A DNA stretch of 64,000 nucleotides from Arsenicibacter rosenii (lineage in GTDB: Bacteria > Bacteroidota > Bacteroidia > Cytophagales > Spirosomataceae). Both the position numbers and the translations under genes were made by a program. The first letter of the stretch is position 1. Every line of letters begins with the position of its first letter. This document shows, in pieces, positions 44,520 through 54,000 of the stretch. The notes below the pieces were generated by a model. It did no database searches. It saw only the letters and a program-made list of their open reading frames with translations, and was not told the origin of the DNA. The stretch is taken from the NCBI RefSeq assembly GCF_001870735.1, contig NZ_MORL01000002.1, positions 608,636-672,635 on the forward strand, read 5' to 3'.

Positions 44520-46922
44520 ATGCTTACTCATTATCTGAAACTGGCCGGTCGCCGGTTGTGGCGGGAACGCCGGGTCAACATAATCCGCATCGGCGGGCTG
44601 GCGCTGGGGCTGGCCTGCGGGATGGTCATTTTTCTGGTGGTCAACTACATGTTTAGCTTTGACCGCTATCACCCGCACATAGACCGGTCATACTGGGTTG
44701 TTACCGACATTAAGCGGGAGCATACGATGCCGACCGATGCGGCCCCCCGTCCGATGGCAGATGTGTTGCGGCGCGAGTACCCGTTTGTCGAAAGTGCGGT
44801 CCGGCTGGAGACGTTTTTCGGGCGCAACATCAGTGTGCCCGACGGGAAAGGCGGCTGGGCTAAAAAATTCGGTGAAGCCCGTAATATGTGTTATACCGAG
44901 CCGCAATACTTTGACCTGTTCGGCGTCGAGTGGGTCAGTGGTGACCGCAAAACGGCGCTGGCAGTCCCTAACACCATTGTGCTGAGCGAACGGTATGCCC
45001 GGAAATATTTTGACACCGAAAACGCCCTCGGCCGGACCCTCCGGCTCGATAACCGCACCACGCTGACCGTTACCGGTATCATTAAAAATCCGCCGCCGAA
45101 TACCCAGCTCCGGTACGACGGACTGGTTTCGTATGGGACCATTCCGGTGCTTGAAAGCCAGCAGGCATTGCAGGACTGGACGGGCTTACAGGCGATGTGT
45201 TTTGTCTTGTTGCGGCAGGGGGCCAACCCAAAACAACTGGCGGAGGCGTTACCGGCGGTCCGTCAGAAATACCTGTCCGACGAAGACCGTAAGCATTTTG
45301 AGTACCAGTTGTTACCCCTGAAAGAACTGAATCACGAGCGCAGCGGTATGGCCCCGCGCCCGATTCTCTACGCGCTGATTCTGATCGGGATGCTGCTGAT
45401 TCTGGCGGGCTGTATCAACTATGTGAATCTGGCGACGGCGCAGGCCTTGCAGCGTTCGCGGGAGATCGGTGTCCGGAAGGTGATGGGCAGTTCGCGTCGT
45501 CAGCTGATCCGGCAGTTTTTGCTCGAAACCCTGCTGCTGACGCTGGTGGCCGTTGCGGTGGCGTTGCTGCTGGCTCAGCTGGTGTTGCCGCTGGTAAACC
45601 AGACCCTGGCCGGTGTGGTCGAAAAACTGGATCCGTCCATTTCTATTCTGGACCTGCTCGAACCCCGTGCGATGGTCTGGTTTACGGCGCTGATTCTGCT
45701 GGTTGTGCTGATGGCGGGGCTTTATCCGGCGCTGATGCTGTCGCGCTTCAACCCGACCAAAGTGCTGTCGGGGCGGCTGACAACCCGTTCGGCGGGCGGG
45801 CTTCGGGTGCGCCGGGGCCTGATTACCGGTCAGTTTTTGCTGACGCAGCTGTTTTTGCTGATCGTACTGGTCATTACAACCCAGCTCCGGCACATGCAGT
45901 CGGTCGATTGGGGGTTCCGGCATACGGGCGTGCTGGCGGTCTGGATGCCGCGTGAGGGGGCCGTGCCCTTCAGTCAGCTCCGGGAGAACTGGTTGCGGGT
46001 GCCGGGGGTCGAACGGGTGACGTTTGGCAGTGATCCGCCCGCTGCGCCGTACAATCGTCCCGTCCCGTTCAGCTACCACACCCGAACCGAACCGGAAGGA
46101 TTCGAAACCCGGCTTCGGGCCGCCGATGATCACTATCTGGCTGCGTTCAACCTCTCGCTGGTCGCGGGCCGCAACCTGAATCCGTCAGACACGGCCGGTC
46201 GGGAAGTGATTGTCAACGAGACCCTGGTCAACAAACTGGGTGTTACACCGGTGAGTACGGTAGTGGGTAAGCAGATACGGATGAAAGATGCCGACCGGGT
46301 GATTGTGGGCGTTGTCCGTGATTTCCGGAGCAGTGATCTGCATAGTCCGGTGATGCCTGTTGCCTTGCTCCACGACGCCCCGCATAGCCGCATGGCCATG
46401 ATTACCCTGAAGGCCGGTTATACCGACAAAACGCTGGACGCCGTTCAGGCCATCTGGGACAAAACGTTCCCCGATCAGGTATATCGCGGGCAGGATGTAG
46501 ACAGTATGATGGAACGGTTCACCGAAACCGAACAGTTGCTGGCTGGGTTTGTCCAGGTTTTCGCCCTGATTGCCGTCGGTATGAGCTGTTTAGGGGTATA
46601 TGGGCTGGTGATGTTTATGGCCGAAGCCCGTGGGAAGGAGATCGGTGTACGGCGCATGCTGGGTGCCCGGACGGGTCAGCTGCTCTGGATTTTCGGTCGT
46701 GAGTTCGGACAGTTGCTGGGCATTGGCTTTCTGGTGGCGGCTCCGCTGGGCTGGTGGCTGATGGGGAGCTGGTTGCAGCAATACACCCACCATGTGACGA
46801 TGAGCAGCTGGATGCTGCTGGTAACCCTGCTTGCCACGCTGCTGATTACGGTGCTGACCGTCTACCGGTACGTGATAAAGGCGGTTTACGTCAATCCGAT
46901 TCACTACCTGCGGGCAGAGTAG
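44520..46922 (+). CDS. FtsX/MacB-type ABC transporter permease
   Basis: An 800-residue inner-membrane permease with two MacB periplasmic core domains and FtsX modules, as is common in Cytophagales. Helices are seen near residues 22-45, about 280-300, 330-350, 375-400 and 425-445, and three near the C-terminus. Landmarks are GGLALGLACGMVIF, the FtsX loop SREIGVRKVMGSSRRQLIRQF and the second copy GKEIGVRRMLGARTGQLLWIF. ATG 44520 is chosen because it opens the family sequence (MLTHYLKLAGRRLWRERRVN). No ATPase gene is adjacent. It probably exports lipids or peptides or transmits envelope signals; the substrate is unknown. Confidence 0.93.
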   Translation: MLTHYLKLAGRRLWRERRVNIIRIGGLALGLACGMVIFLVVNYMFSFDRYHPHIDRSYWVVTDIKREHTMPTDAAPRPMADVLRREYPFVESAVRLETFFGRNISVPDGKGGWAKKFGEARNMCYTEPQYFDLFGVEWVSGDRKTALAVPNTIVLSERYARKYFDTENALGRTLRLDNRTTLTVTGIIKNPPPNTQLRYDGLVSYGTIPVLESQQALQDWTGLQAMCFVLLRQGANPKQLAEALPAVRQKYLSDEDRKHFEYQLLPLKELNHERSGMAPRPILYALILIGMLLILAGCINYVNLATAQALQRSREIGVRKVMGSSRRQLIRQFLLETLLLTLVAVAVALLLAQLVLPLVNQTLAGVVEKLDPSISILDLLEPRAMVWFTALILLVVLMAGLYPALMLSRFNPTKVLSGRLTTRSAGGLRVRRGLITGQFLLTQLFLLIVLVITTQLRHMQSVDWGFRHTGVLAVWMPREGAVPFSQLRENWLRVPGVERVTFGSDPPAAPYNRPVPFSYHTRTEPEGFETRLRAADDHYLAAFNLSLVAGRNLNPSDTAGREVIVNETLVNKLGVTPVSTVVGKQIRMKDADRVIVGVVRDFRSSDLHSPVMPVALLHDAPHSRMAMITLKAGYTDKTLDAVQAIWDKTFPDQVYRGQDVDSMMERFTETEQLLAGFVQVFALIAVGMSCLGVYGLVMFMAEARGKEIGVRRMLGARTGQLLWIFGREFGQLLGIGFLVAAPLGWWLMGSWLQQYTHHVTMSSWMLLVTLLATLLITVLTVYRYVIKAVYVNPIHYLRAE

Positions 46923-46987
46923 GCGGGGACTATAACATAGCGAAGCCCGACAGCGCAACAATACTGTCCGGCTTCGCTCTTGAGTCG

Positions 46988-47410
46988 CTATGGCTTTTTG
47001 GGGCCGGCCACAAACCGGAACGGAATCTGTGTATATGCCCTTAGGGGGTGGCCATCCTGCGAACCCGGTTTCCAGGCTGGCATCCGGCTAACGATCCGGA
47101 GTGCTTCCTGTTCATAGGCCCCCTCCGCGGCTGAGTAATGAATGACCGGCCGGGAAAGGGTGCCGTCTTTCTCAACAAGTGCCCGTACAACGACCAGCGT
47201 CCCTTTCGGTTGTTTGTCGGGCGGGATAACCGGATAATGGCTCGTTTGCTGAATAAACCGGAACAGGGCCTGGCTGCCACCGGCAAACTCCGGAGCAACC
47301 TGTACAATGGCATAGGCCGTTGTGTCCTGACGGGGTGTCTGGCTGGCAGGTGCGGCCAGAGATAGGGCGGGTATAGCGGAAAGGGTAATCAGGGTACAAA
47401 AAAGAGTCAT
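46988..47410 (-). CDS. Small TonB C-terminal domain protein
   Basis: A 140-residue exported protein. ATG 47410 opens a signal segment (MTLFCTLITLSAIPALSLA). The rest is one TonB C-terminal domain: LVVVRALVEKDGTLSRPVIHYS, then YEQEALRIVSRMPAWKPG and IPFRF at the end. It lacks the N-terminal membrane anchor plus Pro-rich linker of a true energy transducer, so it may be a periplasmic TonB-fold protein rather than a partner of ExbBD. It is divergent from the next gene. ExbB and ExbD genes are not nearby. Confidence 0.85.
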   Translation of the reverse strand: MTLFCTLITLSAIPALSLAAPASQTPRQDTTAYAIVQVAPEFAGGSQALFRFIQQTSHYPVIPPDKQPKGTLVVVRALVEKDGTLSRPVIHYSAAEGAYEQEALRIVSRMPAWKPGSQDGHPLRAYTQIPFRFVAGPKKP

Positions 47411-47523
47411 TGCTGTGTGTCTGTTTCTTATCCGGATGCAGCCTGCGGGGCATTTCCATAATAGAGTGGTAGTTTTCCACAATGAAATGACCTGTGGGGC
47501 GTTGTCCGGTAAACTAAACACAC

Positions 47524-47985
47524 ATGAAAACGCTTCTCCTTGCCCTCGGGCTCATGGCCGGTTCAACGGCGCAGGCACAGCCAGTCCGGTTTGATCAGCA
47601 GCCGGTATCGAATAAAGAATGGGCCGCTTTTCTGCAATTTGCCCGGAAAGATCCCGCACTGTCGAAAACGTATACAACCCTGGTGCCCGACCAGTGGGAG
47701 AAAACAACCCTGACCCGTACAAATGCGGAGAAGCCGGTAACCGGTGTGAGCTGGCAGCAAGCCGAAACCTACTGCCGGTGGCGGAGCGCAGTAGCAACCT
47801 ACCGGCAGACACACAACGCAGTAGCACCCTATCAGGCGATGGAAAAGGCCAACGCAACGGCCAAAACACAGGTCATTTACCGGTTGCCTACCTCGCAGGA
47901 ATGGGAAACCCTGGCCAGCCGGTTCAACGGCGAAAATATTGGTTTCCGCTGTGTACAGTATGTGAAACGAAACGGAATCATTTAA
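47524..47985 (+). CDS. Minimal formylglycine-generating-enzyme-fold secreted protein
   Basis: A 153-residue exported protein (signal MKTLLLALGLMAGSTAQAQ). The remainder resembles a compact FGE/sulfatase-modifying-factor domain: VSNKEWAAFLQFAR, PVTGVSWQQAETYCRWRS, YRLPTSQEWETLA and GFRCVQY are the conserved anchors in the right order. It is much shorter than catalytic FGE (250-300 residues) and lacks the copper-binding cysteine pair region, so enzyme activity is doubtful. GldJ/GldK gliding proteins share this fold, so a structural role is another option. Confidence 0.78.
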   Translation: MKTLLLALGLMAGSTAQAQPVRFDQQPVSNKEWAAFLQFARKDPALSKTYTTLVPDQWEKTTLTRTNAEKPVTGVSWQQAETYCRWRSAVATYRQTHNAVAPYQAMEKANATAKTQVIYRLPTSQEWETLASRFNGENIGFRCVQYVKRNGII

Positions 47986-48004
47986 GAAGGCCGGCGTTCA
48001 TGGT

Positions 48005-48040
48005 CGTGGTGGCACGAGGGCTTCCGCTCGTACCACCACG
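48005..48040. repeat. GTGGTGGCACGA-type hairpin after the giant gene
   Basis: CGTGGTGGCACGAG (48005-48018) pairs with CTCGTACCACCACG (48027-48040), one mismatch. It lies between the convergent FGE-fold gene and the giant gene and may terminate both. Confidence 0.75.
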
Positions 48041-48047
48041 ATTGGTA

Positions 48048-51000
48048 TTACGGGCAACTCCGGCCCACAGTCACCGTCCGGGTTACCGGTGCGCTGGTGC
48101 CGCAGCTATTGGTATAGGTCGCTGTCAGCGTATAGGTGCCCGCCTGCTTCACATTCAGCCCGACGGCATCATGGGTGCCACCTTCGCGGTAAACCGTACT
48201 GAAGACATAGCCCTTAGGACCCGTCATGGTAAACGACGTGGCCACACCACGGGCCACGAGCCGTACCGGACAGGCCGATTCATCGGCAACAAAGCTCAGA
48301 ATCTGCGCCGGTGGCGGTAAGGCACCACCAATAACAACCTGACCACTGGCCGTGGTTGAGCAAACGCCCACGGTACAGGTGGCGGTTAACAGGCTGGTGC
48401 TGTTGCCCGCCGTCAGGGTAATCAGGGACGTTGTGGCACCGGTTGACCACCGGATCTGGCCGCTGCAGCCACTGGCGGTGAGGGTCACCGACTGGCCGGG
48501 ACAGACCGTAGCCGAGGAAACGGTAAACGGCGGCAGGCCGAAGCTCTCCGTGACAGGCAGGTTATTGCTGACGGCGGTACAGCCGTTGGCGTTTGTCGCG
48601 GTGACCGAGTAGGTACCGGCGGTACTGACGCTGATGGTGGCGGTGGTTTCGCCCGTTGACCACCGCAGGGCGGTGACGGAGGCCGTAGCCGTCAGCGTCA
48701 GCTGTGGTTGTGTACAGGTCAGGGTGGTGCCTGCTGCCGATACGCTGACGGTGGGGCTGGTATTATCCCGCGCTACCGTCAGGTTGTTGCTGACGGCGGT
48801 ACAGCCATTGGCACCGGTGGCCGTGACGGAGTAGACACCGGTGGTGCTGACAGCTATCGTAGCGGTGGTTTCACCCGTTGACCACAGCAGGGCGGTGGCC
48901 GATGCCGTGGCGGTGAGCGTTAGCTGTGGCTGCGCGCAGGTCAGCGTCGTACTGACGGCCGATATACTGACTGTCGGGCTGGTAAAGTCCTGCGAGATGG
49001 TAAGGCTGTTGCTGACAGCGGTACAGCCGTCAGCACCGGTAACCGTGACGGAGTAGACACCGGTCGTGCTGACAGGCAGAGTCTGGCCCGTGCTGCCGCC
49101 GTTGCTCCAGACAAAGGCCGTGGCGGACGTCTGAGCCGTCAGCGTCAGGCTTGGGTTGGCGCACGAAAGTGTAGCCGACGGGGCAGCGGTGACCGTTACC
49201 GAAAGGGTATTGACCGACAAGCTGAAGGCCGTACTGGTCAGCGACGGACAGTCGCCGCTGATAACGACCGAATAACTACCGGCATCGGCAGGCTGGACGT
49301 TTGGCAGGGTCAGGCTGGCGGTGGTGGCGGAGGCGATACCGGTCAGGGCGGTGCCGTCTTTATACCATTGGTAAACGGGCGAACTACCTGTTGCACTGAC
49401 ACTCATCACCACGGTAGTGCCCGCGCAGACAGCAGAGCCGGCGACGGGCTGCTGCACAATGACCAGCGGAATATTGGTTGTGCTTTGGTACTCAGCAGCT
49501 CCCATATCTACGCGGCCGTTGGCGATGCGGGCGTTACCAGCCAGGTCGGTGGCGGGTAGGGCTGTCTCTGAGTACGGGCCACTGGTCGCCGTGACAATCA
49601 GCGGGTTACCGGCGTTGATGGCGGGGGAGCAGGCGATGAGTTCGGCTGAAGTAGTACTGACGAATGGTGAGACGGCTGTAGTAAGGTTTGTCGGATCGGC
49701 GATGTACGATGCCGCATCAAACAGACTGTAGGTGGCCGTAGCCGTACCGTTATTTATATTGGTAATCACCTCACTGCTTCCGTTATTCCATAGTACAGAG
49801 TTAATGAAGGTAAAGCGGCTCTCGCTATTGTAGATAGTCCTGGTTTGTGCTATGTTCCCCTGCATACTACAGTTAATAAAAACGGGACTACAGGCTGATA
49901 CGCTGGCCATTAAACCGGTTAGACTCAATGATGTGTTATTGGATATGATGCAATTCAGAAACAAGGGTCTGCTTTCTTTCAGGTTATATATAGCTCCGGC
50001 CTCCGTTTTGGCTAAATTATCAGTAATGCGGCAATTAGTGAATACTGGCTGACTTTGGTGCCAGCTAACCACGGCACCACCAAAAGTTGCTGTATTGTTG
50101 CTCAGTGTACAGTCTGTTAGTCTGGGATGACTACCCTCCTGATTATTGAGTGCTCCTGCATCTCTGGCAGAATTGCTTGACAGAATACAACTGGTTAGTA
50201 TCGGGCTACTGCTTTCGTTAAAAATAGCCCCTCCAAGATATGCAGTATTGCTGGTCAGAACACAACTGGTTAAGATCGGGTTGCTGCCCGTCAGATTATA
50301 AATAGCTCCGCCCCTGGTGTCTGCCTCTACACCCTCAACATATACAGCATTACCAGTCAGGCTACAACTGGTGAGTACAGGACTGCTACTGTTGTTATAT
50401 ATAGCTCCGCCCCTGTTAGTTGACGTGTTGTTTTTCAGGCTACAACTGGTTAACACAGGGCTACTGCCAGTTTGATTGTAGATAGCCCCTCCACTGTTAG
50501 TCACCACATTGCCTTGCAATGTGCAATTTGTAATAAGCGGATTACTGCTCCCCTGATTGAAGATGGCTCCCCCGTTGGTTGCCCGATTGTTTTGCAGCCT
50601 GCAGTTAATGAGTGTAAAACTGCTGGCTTCGCTGAACGTAACACCCCCTGAATTGGTGGATGTGTTGCTTTCCATGCTACAATCGGTCAGCACCGGGTTA
50701 CTGCCTCCCAGACAGGACATGGCCGCTCCATAGTATCCTCTGTTGCCCTGAAAGACACACTTAATCAGCGTCGGGCTGCTGCCCGCGTTATACATCCCTC
50801 CGCCAAAGCTGTTGGGGTCAGACGGCGAAGTCGCAGGGGCGGTACCGCCGGTAATCACTACGCCGTTCAGTACGGCGCTGCTGTTAATACTCAGGCTAGC
50901 CGGATGATAAAAGACGTGATAGCTGTTATTGGTCAGGGCACCGTCATTGTCAATGTCGCCCGAGAGAGTAGTACTGGAGGGCTTGCCGGTGAGCGGATTG

Positions 51001-54000
51001 ATCTCCGGCCGGTCGTTCACGCTGGTTTCGCCGCCCTGAAAGCCGCCGTAGATGGTGACCCCGTTCCGCATGGCAAAGCCGGCGCTGCGGTTATTGGTCG
51101 TAGAGGTAGGTTTGTAGAGACCACCTGCCACCCAGATTTCGGTCAGGCTCTGCGAACACGGATAGGTCAGGGCACTTTGCAGATCAGAGAAAGCCGTGGC
51201 CCAGCTAAGCCCGTCGCCGGTGTTAGCCGTCTGGCTGGCCGCTACGTACAGCCGTGCGGTAGCAGGGGGGACTTTCAGGCTGAAAGCCGTACTGGTCAGC
51301 GACGGACAGTCGCCGCTGATGACGACCGAATAACTGCCGGCATAGGCGGTCTGTACGTTCGGCAGGGTCAGGCTGGCGGTGGTGGCGGAGGCGATACCGG
51401 TCAGGGCCGTACCATCTTTGTACCACTGGTAGGCCGGTGAACTACCTGTTACGCTGACACTCATCACGACCGTAGTGCCCGCGCAGACAACAGAACCGGC
51501 GAGGGGCTGCTTCACAATGACCAGCGGAATATTGGTTGTGCTCTGGTACTCAACGGCCCCCATGTCGATGCGGCCATTGGCGATGCGGGCGTTACCGGCC
51601 AGATCGGTAGCGGGCATGGCGGTAACTGAATACGGGCCACTGGCCGCCGTGACGCTGGCGGGGTTACCGGCGTTGATGGCCGGCGAGCAGGCGATGAGTT
51701 CGGCCGAGGTAGTACTGACAAACGGCGAGACGGCTGTAGTAAGGTTTGTGGGATCAGTTAAATAGGATACCGCATCAAACAGGCAGTCTCTCGCTGTTGT
51801 AGTACTACCTCTGGAATCGAGGATAGAATTACTATTACCGTTTTGCCAGAAAACAGAGTTCAGGAGCGTTAACCGGCTGTTGTCGTTGTGAATGGCTGCG
51901 GTAATTTTTGTAGAACTGACCGTATTTCCCTGCAAGCTGCAATTAATCAGGGTAACACTACAAACATCAAAGTTATAAATGGCCCCTGCCTGGCTCAGTG
52001 ACGAATTGTTATAAAGAAAGCTATTTACTATCAGTGGTTTACAGGCGCTGGCGTTGTATATCGCACCGCCGTTAAAGTTACTTACGTTACCTGAGAAAAT
52101 ACAGTTCGTTATTACAGGGTTAGCATTGTTTATATTGGCAACCGCACCACCTAAATCGGCCAGATTGTTTGTCAGACTACAATTGGTTAATATAAGGTTG
52201 CTGTTATTTTCGTTATGAATAGCTCCCCCATATCCGGCCGTATTATTTGTCAGGATACAACCAGTTAACGTGGAGCTGTCGCTGTTGCTAAAAATAGCTC
52301 CCCCACGATTGGTAGCTCTGTTGCTGATCAGACTACAATTGGTTAGCACAGGATTACTGCTCGACTGATTAGAAATAGCCCCTCCATTAAATGCTTTATT
52401 ACTAGCCAGACTACAGCTGGTCAGTACAGGATTACTGCTATTTTCATTATAAATAGCTCCCCCGTTTTCGGCGGCTGTATTACTGGCGAGACTACAGCTG
52501 GTAAGGGTCGGACTGCTGGTGGTTGTATTAAAGATAGCCCCTCCGCGAGCTGCTGTATTTCCCGCTAACCCACAATTTGTCAGTGTCGGCCGGCTGTTGC
52601 TTTGGTTAAAGACAGCTCCGCCATGATTAGTTGCTGTATTGTCTTGCAGGCTACAGTCTCTGAGGAACGGATTACTACTCCCCTGATTGAAGATGGCTCC
52701 CCCGTTGGTTGCCCGATTGTTTTGCAGCTTGCAGTTAATGAGCGTAAAACTGCTGGCGTCGCTGAACGTAACACCCCCTGAATTCGTCGATGTGTTGCTT
52801 TCCATACTACAATCGGTCAGCACCGGGTTACTGCCTTCCAGACAGGACATGGCTGCCCCATAATACCCCCTGTTTCCCTGAAACACGCACTTAATCAGCG
52901 TCGGGCTGCTGCCCGCGTTATACATCCCCCCGCCAAAGCTGTTGGGGTCAGAAGGCGAAGTAGCAGGGGCGGTACCGCCGGTAATCACTACGCCGTTCAG
53001 GACGGCGCTGCTGTTGATACTCAGGCTGGCCGGATGATAAAAGACGTGATAGCTGTTATTGGTCAGCGTGCCGTCATTATCAATGTCGCCCGAGAGGGTA
53101 GTGCTGGAGGGCTTGCCGGTGAGCGGATTGATCTCCGGCCGGTCGTCCAGGCTGCTTTCGGTTCCCCGGAAGCCACCGTAGATGGTGACCCCGTTTCTGA
53201 GGGCAAAGCCGGCGCTGCGGTTATTGGTCGTAGAGGTAGGTTTGTAGAGACCACCTGCCACCCAGATTTCGGTCAGGCTCTGCGAACACGGATAGGTCAG
53301 GGCACTTTGCAGATCAGAGAAAGCCGTGGCCCAGCTAAGCCCGTCGCCGGTGTTAGCCGTCTGGCTGGCCGCTACGTACAGTCTTGCAAATGGGCCCGCT
53401 GCCTGTCCCGGCTGAAACTCAACAGCCCCTATGTCAATACGGCCACCGTTAATCCGGGCGTTACCGGTCAGGTCAGTCGCCGGTAAGGCCGTTTCGGAAT
53501 ACGGACCGGTAGCCACCGTAACACTGGCCGGGTTTCCTGCATTGATAGCCGGTGAGCAGGCATTAAGTGATATCGACGTGGCCGACATGAAGGGTGAAAC
53601 GGTGGTACTGAGATTCGTCGTGCTGCTGCTGAAACCGGTCACTCCGGCCTCAATCAGATTGTAGGTGGCCATGATCGTATTACCGGAGAAGGTTTTGGAA
53701 CCGCCGTTGTTCCAGAGCACTGAGTTGGTTACTGTCGGGTTACTGTTGGTCTGGTTAAAGATAGCACCGCCATTGGTCGTAGCGACATTGTCTTTCAGGG
53801 TACAATTAATCAGCAGCGGATTGCTGCCCCCCTGGTTAAAGATTCCCCCGCCACTCGGTGCCTGATTGTTCTGCACACTACAGTTGATCAGCGTGAAACT
53901 ACTGGCATCACTGAAGGCTCCGCCCCCGGAATTAGGCGAGCTGTTACTTTGCAGATTACAGTTGATCAGCAGGGGATTGCTGTTCCCCAGACAGGATAAC

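Noticed and set aside
46988..47410. A true TonB energy transducer
   Set aside because: No membrane anchor followed by a Pro-rich periplasm-spanning segment, and no exbBD nearby; only the C-terminal fold is present.
51900..53200. Regular repeats suggesting a CRISPR array
   Set aside because: Units of about 78 bases are diverged, lie in frame within one large coding sequence and translate to beta-helix rungs; there are no identical short repeats with unique spacers and no cas genes.
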